The notes under the pieces were generated by a model, which made no database searches, was not told the origin of the DNA, and saw only the letters and a list, made by a program, of their open reading frames with translations. Position numbers and translations under genes: made by a program. Positions 9,941 to 23,934 of a DNA stretch of 64,000 nucleotides are shown here, piece by piece; the first letter of the stretch is position 1, and each line of letters starts with the position of its first letter. This DNA is from Cronobacter muytjensii ATCC 51329 (GTDB lineage Bacteria > Pseudomonadota > Gammaproteobacteria > Enterobacterales > Enterobacteriaceae): positions 3,782,001 to 3,846,000 of the forward strand of contig NZ_CP012268.1 in NCBI RefSeq assembly GCF_001277195.1, written 5' to 3'.

Positions 9941-11461
9941 ATGTCGCTATCTGTTATCCATACCCGCGCTGCGCTTGGAGTAAAAGCGCCGCTCGTTACG
10001 GTCGAAGTGCATATCAGCGCCGGATTACCCGGCCTGACAATTGTTGGCCTGCCGGAGACGACAGTTAAGGAAGCCAGAGACCGCGTACGTAGCGCGCTTA
10101 TCAATAGCGGTTATGATTTTCCTGCCAGGAAGATAACGATTAACCTGGCGCCTGCCGATTTACCGAAGGAAGGGGGGCGGTATGATTTGCCGATTGCGAT
10201 TGCGCTTCTCGCAGCTTCTGAACAGCTATGCGCGTCACAGCTAGGAGAGTATGAGTTTGTCGGTGAACTGGCCCTCACAGGCGCGCTGCGGGGGGTGCCT
10301 GGCGCGATCTCAGCAGCCATGGAGGCTCTCGGCTGTAACAGGAAAATTATCGTCGCGCACGATAACGCACCGGAAGTGGGATTGATTAATAAAGAAGGTT
10401 GCCTTGTCGCGCATCATCTGCAAGAGGTGTGTGCCTTTCTGGAAGGCAAAACGACGCTGCAACCAGCCGAGCCATCCGAATTTAATTTTAAGCAACCTGC
10501 GGGCGATCTTAGTGAAGTTATTGGACAATCACAGGGGAAACGCGCGCTGGAATTAACAGCCGCGGGTGGCCATAACTTATTGTTTATCGGGCCTCCCGGC
10601 ACCGGTAAAACAATGCTAGCCAGTAGACTCAACGGATTACTACCGCCTCTGAGCGACCAGGAGGCGCTGGAGAGCGCGGCAATCCTTAGCCTGGTCAACC
10701 CCGTCTCTTTACATCACCAGTGGCGTCAGCGGCCTTTCAGGGCCCCTCACCATAGTGCGTCGCTGAATGCGATGGTAGGGGGAGGCGCTATACCTGCACC
10801 CGGAGAAATTTCACTTGCCCATAACGGTGTACTTTTTCTTGATGAGTTACCTGAATTTGAACGTCGCGTACTGGATGCATTGCGCGAGCCTATTGAATCC
10901 GGGCAAATTCATCTTTCAAGAACCCGGGCAAAGCTCACTTATCCGGCGCGCTTTCAGCTTATTGCGGCGATGAATCCCAGCCCGACCGGCCATTATAAAG
11001 GAAGCCATAACCGCTGCTCACCAGAACAGACACTACGCTATCTCGGGCGTCTATCAGGGCCTTTCCTCGACCGGTTTGATATCTCCCTGGAGGTTCCATT
11101 GCCGCCGCCAGGTATGCTAAGCCGGTCAGCGCAAGTGGGTGAAAGTAGCGGGCAGGTACGTGAGCGCGTTATCCAAACCCGTGAAAGGCAGCTTGCACGG
11201 CAGGGTAAGCTCAACGCGACACTGGATAACGGAGAGATACGTCAGTTTTGTACGCTCAGCACGGAAGATGCGCGGTGGCTGGAAGCGGCGTTAATCAAGC
11301 TTGGGTTGTCTGTACGCGCCTGGCAGCGTCTATTGAAAGTGGCGAGAACCATTGCAGACAGTGCAAAAGAAGAGAGAATTGGCCGGGAGCACCTACAGGA
11401 GGCGCTGAGTTACCGCGCCATAGACAGGATGCTGGCCCATTTGCAAAACATGATGGCATAG
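9941..11461 (+). CDS. comM: ComM/YifB-type AAA+ ATPase (Mg chelatase-like)
   Basis: The protein has 506 residues: an N-terminal Lon-protease-like S5 fold (ALGVKAPLVTVEVHIS, INLAPADLPKEGGRYDLPIA), a central AAA+ Mg-chelatase domain with Walker A GPPGTGKT at 217-224 and Walker B GVLFLDELPEF, and a C-terminal helical domain. ComM is known in naturally transforming bacteria as a hexameric branch-migration helicase for integrating transforming DNA; in enterobacteria its role is less clear. The start at 9941 was chosen over an upstream in-frame ATG at 9887 because AAGGAGGGGG lies just before it and the family N-terminus is MSLS. Confidence 0.95.
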   Translation: MSLSVIHTRAALGVKAPLVTVEVHISAGLPGLTIVGLPETTVKEARDRVRSALINSGYDFPARKITINLAPADLPKEGGRYDLPIAIALLAASEQLCASQLGEYEFVGELALTGALRGVPGAISAAMEALGCNRKIIVAHDNAPEVGLINKEGCLVAHHLQEVCAFLEGKTTLQPAEPSEFNFKQPAGDLSEVIGQSQGKRALELTAAGGHNLLFIGPPGTGKTMLASRLNGLLPPLSDQEALESAAILSLVNPVSLHHQWRQRPFRAPHHSASLNAMVGGGAIPAPGEISLAHNGVLFLDELPEFERRVLDALREPIESGQIHLSRTRAKLTYPARFQLIAAMNPSPTGHYKGSHNRCSPEQTLRYLGRLSGPFLDRFDISLEVPLPPPGMLSRSAQVGESSGQVRERVIQTRERQLARQGKLNATLDNGEIRQFCTLSTEDARWLEAALIKLGLSVRAWQRLLKVARTIADSAKEERIGREHLQEALSYRAIDRMLAHLQNMMA

Positions 11462-11511
11462 CGATGGGGTGAGGCTAATACTGCAGTTGTTTTTATGGCT
11501 GGCATAAAATA

Positions 11512-11529
11512 ATGGGGCTTGCGCCCCAT
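11512..11529. terminator. Shared hairpin between convergent comM and maoP
   Basis: The palindrome ATGGGGC-TTGC-GCCCCAT lies between the two convergent stops, with an A/T-rich flank on each side. It is probably a weak bidirectional terminator. Confidence 0.6.
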
Positions 11530-11533
11530 TTGA

Positions 11534-11872
11534 TTAATCATCCGTTTCCGCGTAATCATCCATCCCTTCCATCTGCGGCTTGCCGCCAGAAAGAGTATGA
11601 AAACGCTTAGGCCGCTTGATACGCGACATATACTTTGACCAGACGCGTTCTGCCTCAGTCGCTGGCTCACGAATGCCACGACAAACTTCAACAAACTGCT
11701 TTTCTTCAGCAGTCGCAGGCTCACGCTTACCGAGATCCAGTTCATTAAAGGCATAGCCATGACGTTCAAGCAGCTGTGCTTCTTTAATGGTGAAGTCACC
11801 ATGGCGAGAGAACCCGCGCGGATAATATTTGTTGTCGAAAAATCGATTAGTCGTCGTAAAGCTTTCCGCCAT
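11534..11872 (-). CDS. maoP: Macrodomain Ori organisation protein
   Basis: The 112-residue acidic/basic protein closely matches YifE/MaoP ([38 protein letters not shown]). In E. coli, MaoP acts with the nearby 17-bp maoS site to limit long-range contacts and define the Ori macrodomain. maoS would be expected in the 119-bp gap to hdfR, but I cannot locate it by eye. The gene is convergent with comM and divergent from hdfR, as in E. coli. Confidence 0.95.
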   Translation of the reverse strand: MAESFTTTNRFFDNKYYPRGFSRHGDFTIKEAQLLERHGYAFNELDLGKREPATAEEKQFVEVCRGIREPATEAERVWSKYMSRIKRPKRFHTLSGGKPQMEGMDDYAETDD

Positions 11873-11991
11873 CCTACACGCTCCTAATTCTCTTGGCCGA
11901 GCTATTTATGGCGCGGAGTATTAGTTACGCTTGACAGAGTGTAAAACAAAACATTTAAATCATTACGACAAATTTTTTTGTGGAGTGAGAT

Positions 11992-12813
11992 GTGGATACC
12001 GACCTGCTGAAAACCTTTCTTGAAGTCAGCCGCACCCGTCATTTTGGCAGAGCGGCTGAAGCGCTTTACCTGACGCAATCAGCGGTAAGCTTTCGTATCC
12101 GTCAGCTTGAAAACCAACTGGGTGTGAATCTTTTTACGCGACATCGCAATAACATACGTCTGACCGCGGCCGGCGAAAGGCTACTGCCGTATGCGGAAAA
12201 CCTGATGAATATCTGGCAAACCGCACGCAAAGATGTCGCGCAAACGTCACGGCATAATCTCTTTTCGATAGGCGCCAGTGCGTCTCTCTGGGAATGTATG
12301 CTTTCCGGGTGGCTTACGAGGCTTTATCAGGAAAAAGGGAGCATGCAGTTTGAAGCACGCATTGCGCAGCGGCAGTCGCTGGTCAAACAGCTGCATGAAC
12401 GTCAGTTAGATCTGCTTATCACCACCGAAGCGCCGAAGATGGATGAGTTTTCAAGCCAGTTACTGGGGCATTTTGCGCTCGGGCTTTACAGCGCACAGCC
12501 AGAACGCGGCAAAACCAGCCTCCATTATCTTCGACTTGAGTGGGGGCCTGATTTTCAGCAGCACGAAGCAGGGCTTATTACGCCTGAAGATATTCCGGTG
12601 CTGACGACAAGCTCGGCTGATGTTGCCAGAAAAATGCTCGCAGAATTGCAGGGGTGTACGTGGTTACCAGTCAGCTGGGCCCGGGAGAAAAGCGATCTGT
12701 ATCCTGTTATTGATAGTGGAACACTTTCAAGGCCGCTTTATGCTATCTGGCTGCAGAATAGCGATAAAAATAACAGCATTAAAGATCTTTTAAAGATCCC
12801 TGTCATTACCTGA
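11992..12813 (+). CDS. hdfR: LysR-type regulator HdfR
   Basis: The 273-residue LysR regulator has an N-terminal winged helix ([34 protein letters not shown]) and an effector domain beginning near [14 protein letters not shown]. HdfR represses the flagellar master operon flhDC in E. coli and is itself reduced by H-NS. The start is a GTG at 11992; an ATG two bases upstream is out of frame. It lies convergent with the tRNA-Trp end of the rRNA operon. Confidence 0.94.
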   Translation: MDTDLLKTFLEVSRTRHFGRAAEALYLTQSAVSFRIRQLENQLGVNLFTRHRNNIRLTAAGERLLPYAENLMNIWQTARKDVAQTSRHNLFSIGASASLWECMLSGWLTRLYQEKGSMQFEARIAQRQSLVKQLHERQLDLLITTEAPKMDEFSSQLLGHFALGLYSAQPERGKTSLHYLRLEWGPDFQQHEAGLITPEDIPVLTTSSADVARKMLAELQGCTWLPVSWAREKSDLYPVIDSGTLSRPLYAIWLQNSDKNNSIKDLLKIPVIT

Positions 12814-12883
12814 TTACTTTAAAAATAAGGGGTGACAGATAAAATCTGTTAAAAAGCAGGGATTGTGGAAGGGGAAAAAAGAT

Positions 12884-12912
12884 AAAAAAAATCCTTAGCC
12901 GAAGCTAAGGAT
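12884..12912 (-). terminator. Terminator of the rRNA-tRNA operon
   Basis: On the minus strand, ATCCTTAGC-TTCG-GCTAAGGAT is a 9-bp perfect stem with a stable UUCG tetraloop followed by TTTTTTT. It lies just downstream of tRNA-Trp, the last gene of the operon. Confidence 0.93.
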
Positions 12913-12918
12913 AATTTC

Positions 12919-12994
<76 letters not shown>

Positions 12995-13002
12995 AAATAG
13001 GG

Positions 13003-13079
13003 TGGCGGAACGGACGGGACTCGAACCCGCGACCCCCTGCGTGACAGGCAGGTATTCTAACCGACTGAACTACCGCTCC
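13003..13079 (-). tRNA. aspT: tRNA-Asp (GTC anticodon)
   Basis: A 77-nt cloverleaf with encoded CCA: acceptor GGAGCGG, anticodon stem-loop CCTGCCTGTCACGCAGG (anticodon GTC) and T-loop TTCGAGTC. It is the first tRNA distal to the 5S gene. Confidence 0.98.
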
Positions 13080-13131
13080 ACCGAATTTCGTCACACCACC
13101 GGATTATGATTCCGGCTTACTGCTTAATTTG

Positions 13132-13251
13132 ATGCCTGGCAGTTCCCTACTCTCGCATGGGGAGGCCCCACACTACCATCGGCGCTACGGCGTTTCACTT
13201 CTGAGTTCGGCATGGGGTCAGGTGGGACCACCGCGCTACAGCCGCCAGGCA
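13132..13251 (-). rRNA. rrf: 5S ribosomal RNA
   Basis: A 120-nt gene with the expected ends (TGCCTGGCGGC at the 5' side, GCCAGGCAT at the 3' side pairing as helix I) and the internal segment CCATGCCGAACTCAGAAGTG. It lies 90 bp downstream of the 23S gene. Confidence 0.98.
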
Positions 13252-13341
13252 AATTCTGTCGTTCACCGCATACCGCCATGAACGTTTATCCGTCACAAGC
13301 TGAATATCATCTCTCAACACGCCAGACTTCTTTGGCGTTGT

Positions 13342-16246
<2,905 letters not shown>

Positions 16247-16363
16247 TCACAACCCGAAGAAGTCTTCGTGCTGCGAGTTTGAGAGACTCTGACACACCGC
16301 GCATTCCCTGTTTACGGAAGAATGCAGCAGCATGTCTGTTTCAATTTTCAGCTTGTTCCGGAT

Positions 16364-16375
16364 TGTTAAAGAGCA
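16364..16375 (-). promoter_or_regulatory. boxA antitermination site in the 16S-23S spacer
   Basis: Minus-strand TGCTCTTTAACA is the enterobacterial rrn boxA. It lies between tRNA-Ala and the 23S gene and recruits the NusB/NusE antitermination complex for 23S transcription. Confidence 0.88.
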
Positions 16376-16415
16376 AATACTTCGCAGTATACTCAGTGAG
16401 TACACTCTGAAGTGA

Positions 16416-16491
16416 TGGTGGAGCTATGCGGGATCGAACCGCAGACCTCCTGCGTGCAAAGCAGGCGCTCTCCCAGCTGAGCTATAGCCCC
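16416..16491 (-). tRNA. alaT: tRNA-Ala (TGC anticodon)
   Basis: A 76-nt cloverleaf: acceptor GGGGCTA, anticodon stem-loop CCTGCTTTGCACGCAGG (anticodon TGC), T-loop TTCGATCC and encoded ACCA. It is the second tRNA of the 16S-23S spacer. Confidence 0.98.
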
Positions 16492-16524
16492 ATCGTAGTT
16501 AAACCTCTTCAACTCCTGAGGAGT

Positions 16525-16601
<77 letters not shown>

Positions 16602-16669
16602 GTAGAGGTTTTGCTTCTTTACTTTCTATCAGACAATCTGTGTGAGCACGCGAGGTTGTATCTTGCAGG

Positions 16670-18211
<1,542 letters not shown>

Positions 18212-18349
18212 AAAAGTTTGATGCTCAAAGAATTAAACTGTTAGTTCGTAATGAATTAACTGTTGTTCACTTGAGACTTGATATTCGTTTATCGTCCGTA
18301 GACGTTAAGATATCAGTGCCCCGAGTGCCCACACAGATTGTCTGATAAA

Positions 18350-18361
18350 TTGTTAAAGAGC
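18350..18361 (-). promoter_or_regulatory. boxA antitermination site in the 16S leader
   Basis: Minus-strand CGCTCTTTAACA, the rrn boxA motif, lies about 140 bp upstream of the mature 16S 5' end. Confidence 0.88.
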
Positions 18362-18401
18362 GGTGCGACGCGGCTTTCAGCCTGCTGTCGCGAGGTGGCG
18401 T

Positions 18402-18429
18402 ATATTACGCTTTCCTCTTTCAGAGTCAA
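18402..18429 (-). promoter_or_regulatory. rrn P2 promoter
   Basis: Minus strand: -35 TTGACT (18424-18429), 16-bp spacer, -10 TAATAT (18402-18407). The position relative to boxA and P1 matches enterobacterial rRNA operons. Confidence 0.85.
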
Positions 18430-18499
18430 GCGTTTATTTTCGCTTTCGTCTGCCTGACGGGCCGGCTCGCTTGCCGTTGTGCCGTGTCAGTGGAGGCGC

Positions 18500-18527
18500 A
18501 TTATAGGGAGTTCTTTTCCCCTGACAA
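18500..18527 (-). promoter_or_regulatory. rrn P1 promoter
   Basis: Minus strand: -35 TTGTCA (18522-18527), 16-bp spacer, perfect -10 TATAAT (18500-18505), then the GC-rich discriminator GCGCC typical of stringently controlled rRNA promoters. Its upstream activating region (UP element, Fis sites) would lie in the 3' end of murI. Confidence 0.92.
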
Positions 18528-18578
18528 CCCCTAAATTCAAAAAACTTTTCGTTCGTCTCTTTTTTGCACAAAACGTCA

Positions 18579-19430
18579 TTAAACTGGCAGTTTTTCGAGC
18601 TTTCCAAAGCCGTAACGTTGCAAAACTGACATTAACTGCGCAACTTCGGGCGTTAACGCCATACAGTAAGCAATATTATCATCGCAGGAACGCGCATCTG
18701 GCGCCTCATGCTCCAGCAACCAGGCCGTACGCCTTGCAATCGCCGCCCCGGAGTCCACCAGCCGCGTGCCTTCAGGCAATACTTGTAGCAGCTCATCGGC
18801 CAGCAGCGGGAAGTGGGTACAGCCAAGGACGACGGTGTCCGGCGGCTCGGGCATACGCAGCCACGGGCGCAGCACGCGGCGCAACGCTTCCAGGGAAACC
18901 GGTTCGCCGTGCAGCTTCGCCTCGGCTATCTCTACCAGCTCCGCCGAGCCCAGCATTTCTATCTGGCATTCATTCGCGAAGCGGGCAATCAGTTCATGCG
19001 TATAAGGGCGCTTCACTGTGCCACGGGTCGCGAGCAGGCCCACAACGCCGTTCGCGGTCAGCCGTGCAGCAGGTTTAATCGCGGGAACGACGCCCACCAC
19101 AGGAAACGCGAATTTTTCACGCAGCGCCGGGAGCGATACCGTACTGGCGGAGTTACAGGCGATAACGGCGAGCGCCAGGGGATAGCGCGCCTGAACGGCA
19201 GTCACAATCTCGACAACGCGCTCAACGATGAACGCCTCGCTCTTTTCGCCATAAGGAAAGGCAACGTTATCGAAGGCGTAGATGAAATGCAGATCCGGCA
19301 GGAGATGCCGGATCTCATCATAAACAGAGAGCCCACCCACACCGGAGTCAAACACCAGAATGGTTGGGCGAGCCTCAGAAGGTGTAGCTGCCTGACAAGT
19401 TGTATTCCCGTCCTGCAGTTTGGTAGCCAT
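18579..19430 (-). CDS. murI: Glutamate racemase
   Basis: MurI makes D-glutamate for peptidoglycan. It has 283 residues with the two catalytic cysteines C92 (ACNSAS) and C204 (LGCTHFPLL) and the N-terminal DSGVGGLSVYDEI motif. The first cysteine motif reads NSAS where many homologs have NTAS, a mild change. The long N-terminal extension ([10 protein letters not shown]...) matches the E. coli type, which is activated by UDP-MurNAc-Ala. The gene overlaps the 3' end of btuB by 56 bp, as in E. coli. Confidence 0.97.
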   Translation of the reverse strand: MATKLQDGNTTCQAATPSEARPTILVFDSGVGGLSVYDEIRHLLPDLHFIYAFDNVAFPYGEKSEAFIVERVVEIVTAVQARYPLALAVIACNSASTVSLPALREKFAFPVVGVVPAIKPAARLTANGVVGLLATRGTVKRPYTHELIARFANECQIEMLGSAELVEIAEAKLHGEPVSLEALRRVLRPWLRMPEPPDTVVLGCTHFPLLADELLQVLPEGTRLVDSGAAIARRTAWLLEHEAPDARSCDDNIAYCMALTPEVAQLMSVLQRYGFGKLEKLPV

Positions 19431-21228
19431 AAACCGTCTCGTAATCTTTATCGAACAGGTTAGCTATTTTACCACGAACTGTGAGATGGGAGGTGACCGG
19501 ATAAGAAACCGCGACATCCCACAGGCTGACACTGCCGAGCTTCACTTTTTCTGATGGGAAAGTATTAAAGTTAGTATCCTCGCGCTCGCCGATATACTGA
19601 TAAGTGACATCCCAGCCAAAGTCTGAAACTTCACCGCTGAGATTATATTTCACCTGCTGTCTGGCGCGACGCTGTAAGCGCTGATGGGTTTCATCATCAC
19701 GTGGATCGATATACTGCAATGTAAGCGCATGACTCACAGGACCGGTAGTCAGATTGCCTGTCCACTCCACTCCTTTAATCGTGGCCGATTTGACGTTGTA
19801 ATAGGCGTCATTGTTATAGCTTATCAGGTTGTCAATCTTGTACCGCCAGGTCGACAAACGCCAGTCCAGCGGACCGGTGACGCCTTCAATACCCGCTTCC
19901 CACTGCCTGGATTTTTCCGGCTGAAGATCCGGGTTGGACGCAATACCATACTGAGGCGACCCAAACTGCTGAGTCAGGCCCGGAGCCAGAAACCCTGTAC
20001 CATAGGAAAGAGTTGCGCGATAGCCATCAACAAACTCCCAGCCTGCCGCGGTCTGCCAGGTTCCATGCCAGCCAAACTGTTCGTCATGATCTTCACGGCC
20101 TGACGCTTCAAGCGTAACGCTCTCAAGCACCTGCTGCTGACCGGTTAGGTAAATACCGGTTGTATCACGTTTAAAACGGTCAGTATCAGCCTGCGTTACT
20201 GACGTGAGTTTTTCCTGCTTCCAGTCCACCCCGGCGCTGACAGAGCCGTGACCGACAATAAGGTTGTTGCCCCATTGAATGTAACGCTGCTCCATACGAT
20301 CAAGCGTCGTGCCATCCTGGTAGCGACCATAAAGGCTGCTGTAGTTATAGCTTTTCAGCTTCTGAAAACTGGCGATGAGCTGAGAAGAGTAGATGTCGGC
20401 GTTATAGCGTAATCCGGTATCCCATGATTGATTGTCATACTGGTTTTCATCCGCGCTGAATGCCGGAGAATACGGCGGATTTCCCACATCGAAATCGGCG
20501 TTATTGGCATAACCATAGCCGCGAAAGAAACCGTCTACATTCTCAGAAAAATGATGCTGAAGGCTGCCAAAGAACGTTTTATTACGATAACCGTCGCGGT
20601 CGTTATCATGATTCCATGTCGATCCCGGCTGAACGTTAAATCCACGGGTAGTCTGATACGCCCCCATCGCCGTCACCACCGTGTCGCCAAAACGCTGGCG
20701 TAGCGTGCCGGAATATTCCTGATAGCCTTTAGATCCGACGCCAGCATCAATCCGTGACACTTCATCATCACCCTGCGTGATGATATTAATCACACCGCCA
20801 ATCGCTCCGGAACCATATACCGCTGAACGCGGCCCGCGAATAAACTCAATACGCTGAATCAGTGAAATCGGGATTTGATAAAGATTAGAGTCGTTGGAAA
20901 GGTTGGGACGAGAAACCGGTACGCCGTCCATAAGGATGAGCGCATGGCGTGAATCAGTACCACGGACATAGACGGAGGCGAGCTGGCCCATTCCTCCGTT
21001 TTGCGAAATATCCACGCCCGGCAAACGACGCAACACATCCAGCACCGTTTTAGACTGCCATTTATCAATTTCTTCACGCGTCACCACATCGGTTGGCGCC
21101 AGCACCGTATTCACTGGCTGCTGAAAACGGTTTGCGGTCACCACCAGAGAATCTGAGCCGCTATCCTGCGCCCAGCCAGAAAACGCCGTGGCGGACAGCG
21201 CCGTCAGCAGCGAGATTTTTTTTATCAT
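19375..21228 (-). CDS. btuB: TonB-dependent vitamin B12 outer-membrane receptor
   Basis: BtuB imports cobalamins across the outer membrane with TonB energy. About 617 residues: signal peptide [20 protein letters not shown], TonB box [10 protein letters not shown], plug domain ([30 protein letters not shown]), and a 22-strand barrel ending in F. The barrel end ([20 protein letters not shown]) is almost identical to E. coli, but the middle loops differ strongly; an Asp-rich stretch (DNDRDG), as in the calcium-binding loops, remains. The start was placed at the MIKK methionine rather than far upstream in the riboswitch; another ATG at 21231 is equally possible. Expression should be shut off by adenosylcobalamin through the leader riboswitch. 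Confidence 0.95.
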   Translation of the reverse strand: MIKKISLLTALSATAFSGWAQDSGSDSLVVTANRFQQPVNTVLAPTDVVTREEIDKWQSKTVLDVLRRLPGVDISQNGGMGQLASVYVRGTDSRHALILMDGVPVSRPNLSNDSNLYQIPISLIQRIEFIRGPRSAVYGSGAIGGVINIITQGDDEVSRIDAGVGSKGYQEYSGTLRQRFGDTVVTAMGAYQTTRGFNVQPGSTWNHDNDRDGYRNKTFFGSLQHHFSENVDGFFRGYGYANNADFDVGNPPYSPAFSADENQYDNQSWDTGLRYNADIYSSQLIASFQKLKSYNYSSLYGRYQDGTTLDRMEQRYIQWGNNLIVGHGSVSAGVDWKQEKLTSVTQADTDRFKRDTTGIYLTGQQQVLESVTLEASGREDHDEQFGWHGTWQTAAGWEFVDGYRATLSYGTGFLAPGLTQQFGSPQYGIASNPDLQPEKSRQWEAGIEGVTGPLDWRLSTWRYKIDNLISYNNDAYYNVKSATIKGVEWTGNLTTGPVSHALTLQYIDPRDDETHQRLQRRARQQVKYNLSGEVSDFGWDVTYQYIGEREDTNFNTFPSEKVKLGSVSLWDVAVSYPVTSHLTVRGKIANLFDKDYETVYGYQTAGREYNLSGSYTF

Positions 21229-21261
21229 CATTAACGTAAGCATCCGCTTAACTTTTAGGAT

Positions 21262-21480
21262 GCCGCAGGCGCACTTGATAGAACGCGATAAGTGCGCGAG
21301 ATGCGACGTGACTCCGGCAGGTCTTCGGGCTTGGAGGTGTGATATGGATGAGGACTTCCCACCGGCGTGCCGGCAGTGTCTGCGAACGCGTTCATCCCAC
21401 CTGTCTTTACCGCTGCGCGTCAGCTCCAGATTTGCACTGGATTCCCTTTTCACTCACAGGAGACCGGAAACGGCATGCTA
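21262..21480 (-). promoter_or_regulatory. Cobalamin (AdoCbl) riboswitch of btuB
   Basis: The btuB leader on the minus strand has the conserved cobalamin riboswitch order. GGGAATCCAGTGCAAATCTG is followed by GAGCTGACGCGCAGCGG, then the GGTGGGAAGTCC segment, and the B12 box GAAGACCTGCCGG lies at about 21,316-21,328. Binding of adenosylcobalamin blocks ribosome entry in E. coli btuB. Boundaries are approximate. Confidence 0.93.
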
Positions 21481-21601
21481 CATGGAGCGCATTATAGATG
21501 TCCAGACTTCCACGAGGGATGATGCAAAAACAATCAAAGCTGGACATCACGCCCGCATTCCCTACAATCCCGGCGTAAATTTTTCTCACCCAGGACGCAT
21601 G

Positions 21602-22702
21602 ATGACCCCTGAACATCTCCCCATCGATCACTACGACGCACAGCTGGATGAAAAGGTAGAACGCCTGCAAGGCATGATGGCGCCTTTCGCCGCGCCAGCG
21701 CCGGAGGTGTTCCGCTCACCGGTCAGCCATTACCGCATGCGCGCCGAGTTTCGTCTCTGGCATGACGGCGACGACCTTTATCACATTATTTTCGATCAGG
21801 AGACGCGCAGCCGCATTCGCGTCGACAGCTTCCCGGCGGCCAGCGAGCTGATTAACGCCCTGATGCCGCGCATGATTGACGGCATTCGCGACAACCGCGC
21901 TCTGCGCCATAAGCTGTTCCAGATTGACTATCTGACTACCCGCAGCCAGCAGGCCGTGGTGTCGCTGCTCTATCACCGCGCGCTGGACGACGCCTGGCGT
22001 GAAGAGGCGACACGTCTGCGCGATGCGCTGCGCGCAGACGGCTTTGACGTACACTTCATCGGCCGCGCCACCAAAACCAAAATCATGCTCGATCAGGATT
22101 ACATCGACGAGCGTCTGCCGGTGGCGGGCACAGAGATGATCTACCGCCAGGTCGAAAACAGCTTTACCCAGCCGAACGCGGCGATGAACATTCATATGCT
22201 GGAATGGGCGCTGGATGTCACCCAGAATTCACGCGGCGATCTACTGGAACTCTACTGCGGCAACGGCAACTTCTCGCTGGCGCTGGCGCGCAACTTTAAC
22301 CGCGTGCTGGCGACGGAAATCGCCAAGCCGTCAGTCGCCGCCGCGCAATACAACATTGCGGCGAACCACATCGACAACGTGCAGATTATCCGCATGGCGG
22401 CGGAAGAATTTACTCAGGCGATGAACGGCGTGCGTGAATTTAACCGTCTGCAAGGGATCGACCTGAAAAGCTACCAGTGCGAGACGATCTTTGTCGATCC
22501 GCCGCGCAGCGGTCTGGATGCAGAAACGGTGAAAATGGTGCAGGCGTATCCGCGTATCCTTTATATCTCCTGCAACCCGCAGACGCTCTGCGACAACCTC
22601 ACAACGCTCTGCGAAACGCACCGCGTCGAGCGCCTGGCGTTGTTTGATCAGTTCCCCTACACCCACCATATGGAGTGCGGCGTGCTGTTAACGCGCCGCT
22701 AA
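21602..22702 (+). CDS. trmA: tRNA (uracil-5-)-methyltransferase
   Basis: TrmA makes m5U54 (ribothymidine) in the T-loop of tRNAs using SAM. It has 366 residues, as in E. coli. The SAM-binding motif [13 protein letters not shown], the DPPRSGLD motif and the catalytic cysteine in ISCNPQTLC are visible. The ORF is open much further upstream through the btuB riboswitch on the opposite strand, but MTPEHLP is the family N-terminus; an ATG one codon earlier is also possible. It is divergent from btuB. Confidence 0.97.
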   Translation: MTPEHLPIDHYDAQLDEKVERLQGMMAPFAAPAPEVFRSPVSHYRMRAEFRLWHDGDDLYHIIFDQETRSRIRVDSFPAASELINALMPRMIDGIRDNRALRHKLFQIDYLTTRSQQAVVSLLYHRALDDAWREEATRLRDALRADGFDVHFIGRATKTKIMLDQDYIDERLPVAGTEMIYRQVENSFTQPNAAMNIHMLEWALDVTQNSRGDLLELYCGNGNFSLALARNFNRVLATEIAKPSVAAAQYNIAANHIDNVQIIRMAAEEFTQAMNGVREFNRLQGIDLKSYQCETIFVDPPRSGLDAETVKMVQAYPRILYISCNPQTLCDNLTTLCETHRVERLALFDQFPYTHHMECGVLLTRR

Positions 22703-22705
22703 TCA

Positions 22706-22729
22706 AAAAGGGCGCCGCGGCGCCCTTTT
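22706..22729. terminator. Bidirectional terminator between trmA and yijD
   Basis: AAAAGGGCGCC-GC-GGCGCCCTTTT is a perfect palindrome with A-run and T-run flanks. It lies 4 bp after the trmA stop and 4 bp before the yijD stop. Confidence 0.9.
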
Positions 22730-22732
22730 CTT

Positions 22733-23092
22733 TTACTCGTCGTAGCGCGCCTTGCGGCGACGCAGGCGAAAGCCTATCCAGAACAGCAGCACGACGGAAA
22801 GCACCGACGGCAGGAAGTTAGAGCCAATCGCCGGATATTCCGCGCGCACTACGGCGCTGTACAGCAGCACCCCAAGAATAAAGCAGGCGGCGGCAATACC
22901 CGGCAGGCCCACCGGCATGGTGCGATTCAGGTAGCGCTGATGCAGGCAGTAGACCGTCAGCACCAGCGAAATAATCGGGAAAATCGAGAAAGGCACGATG
23001 GAGCTGAACAGCGCCGCGCAGGTGCCGTTAATCGACAGACCGGCGATCAGCGCCAGCAGCAGCGTACCCTTTTCTTGTGTCGTGGTTCTCAT
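22733..23092 (-). CDS. yijD: Small inner-membrane protein YijD
   Basis: The 119-residue hydrophobic protein has about four membrane segments ([59 protein letters not shown]) and an Arg/Lys-rich C-terminus that should lie in the cytoplasm. It matches YijD/DUF1422; its function is unknown. It lies 10 bp downstream of fabR and is probably co-transcribed with it. Confidence 0.92.
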   Translation of the reverse strand: MRTTTQEKGTLLLALIAGLSINGTCAALFSSIVPFSIFPIISLVLTVYCLHQRYLNRTMPVGLPGIAAACFILGVLLYSAVVRAEYPAIGSNFLPSVLSVVLLFWIGFRLRRRKARYDE

Positions 23093-23102
23093 TGCTCGTC
23101 CT

Positions 23103-23741
23103 TCACTTATCGGAATGTTGCGCCATCTTTTCTTGTTCGCGACGGTACCAATAGTAGGCGCCTTTAGAGATCATGCGCAGCTGTAATACCAGTCGCTCTT
23201 CTAATTGCCCGCGTTGTTCCGGGCTCACATCAAGCGCTTCTGCGCCTGCGCTAAAGACGATGGTCACCATCGCCTCCGCCTGAGCCTCGGTAAACGCGCG
23301 CGGCATGTGATTTTCGAGTTCCAGATAATCGGCAAGTTCCGCGATGAAATGCTGGATTTCGCGCGCGACGGCGGCGCGAAACGCCGCCGACGTGCCGGAG
23401 CGTTCGCGCAGCAGCAGCCGGAAGGCGTTCGGGTTATTGCCGATAAACTCCATAAAGGTGGAGACCGATGTACGGATCACGCTACCGCCTTTGGCGATGC
23501 GCTGGCGCGCCTGGCGCATCAGCTGTCGCAGCATCAGGCCGCTTTCATCCACCATCGTCAGACCCAGCTCGTCCACGTCCCGGAAATGACGATAAAACGA
23601 GGTCGGCGCGATACCGGCCTCGCGCGCCACTTCGCGCAGGCTCAGGCTGGCAAAACTTCGTTCCGCGCTTAGCTGACTAAACGCGGCCTCCACCAGCGAC
23701 CGCCGGGTTCGTTCTTTCTGTTGCGCTCTGACGCCCATCAC
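23103..23741 (-). CDS. fabR: TetR-family repressor of unsaturated fatty acid synthesis
   Basis: The 212-residue protein has an N-terminal TetR helix-turn-helix ([27 protein letters not shown]). FabR represses fabB and fabA in E. coli according to the balance of saturated and unsaturated acyl chains. The sequence is nearly identical to E. coli through residue 180. The first two codons are both ATG, so the start could be 3 bp further in. It is divergent from sthA and heads the fabR-yijD pair. Confidence 0.96.
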   Translation of the reverse strand: MMGVRAQQKERTRRSLVEAAFSQLSAERSFASLSLREVAREAGIAPTSFYRHFRDVDELGLTMVDESGLMLRQLMRQARQRIAKGGSVIRTSVSTFMEFIGNNPNAFRLLLRERSGTSAAFRAAVAREIQHFIAELADYLELENHMPRAFTEAQAEAMVTIVFSAGAEALDVSPEQRGQLEERLVLQLRMISKGAYYWYRREQEKMAQHSDK

Positions 23742-23934
23742 GTTGCCTGATTCCTTCCTGTTGAAACGGCACTATACCAGTTTTAAAACTACCGGGTTTA
23801 TAACGGATTGTGAATGATTGTTTACGAAGCGGGGGCGACCAGAGAGGGCAAAACGCACAGTGAGAATTGGGTTATTCTTTGGGTGATGTTACTATTCTGT
23901 TGCTTTTATGTATAAGAACAAGGTAAGCCTTACC

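Noticed and set aside
21229..21453. Long N-terminal extension of the btuB frame
   Set aside because: The extension translates the cobalamin riboswitch; the true N-terminus is the signal peptide beginning MIKK.
21188..21601. Long N-terminal extension of the trmA frame
   Set aside because: It runs antisense through the btuB leader; the family start MTPEHLP is at 21,602 and gives the expected 366 residues.
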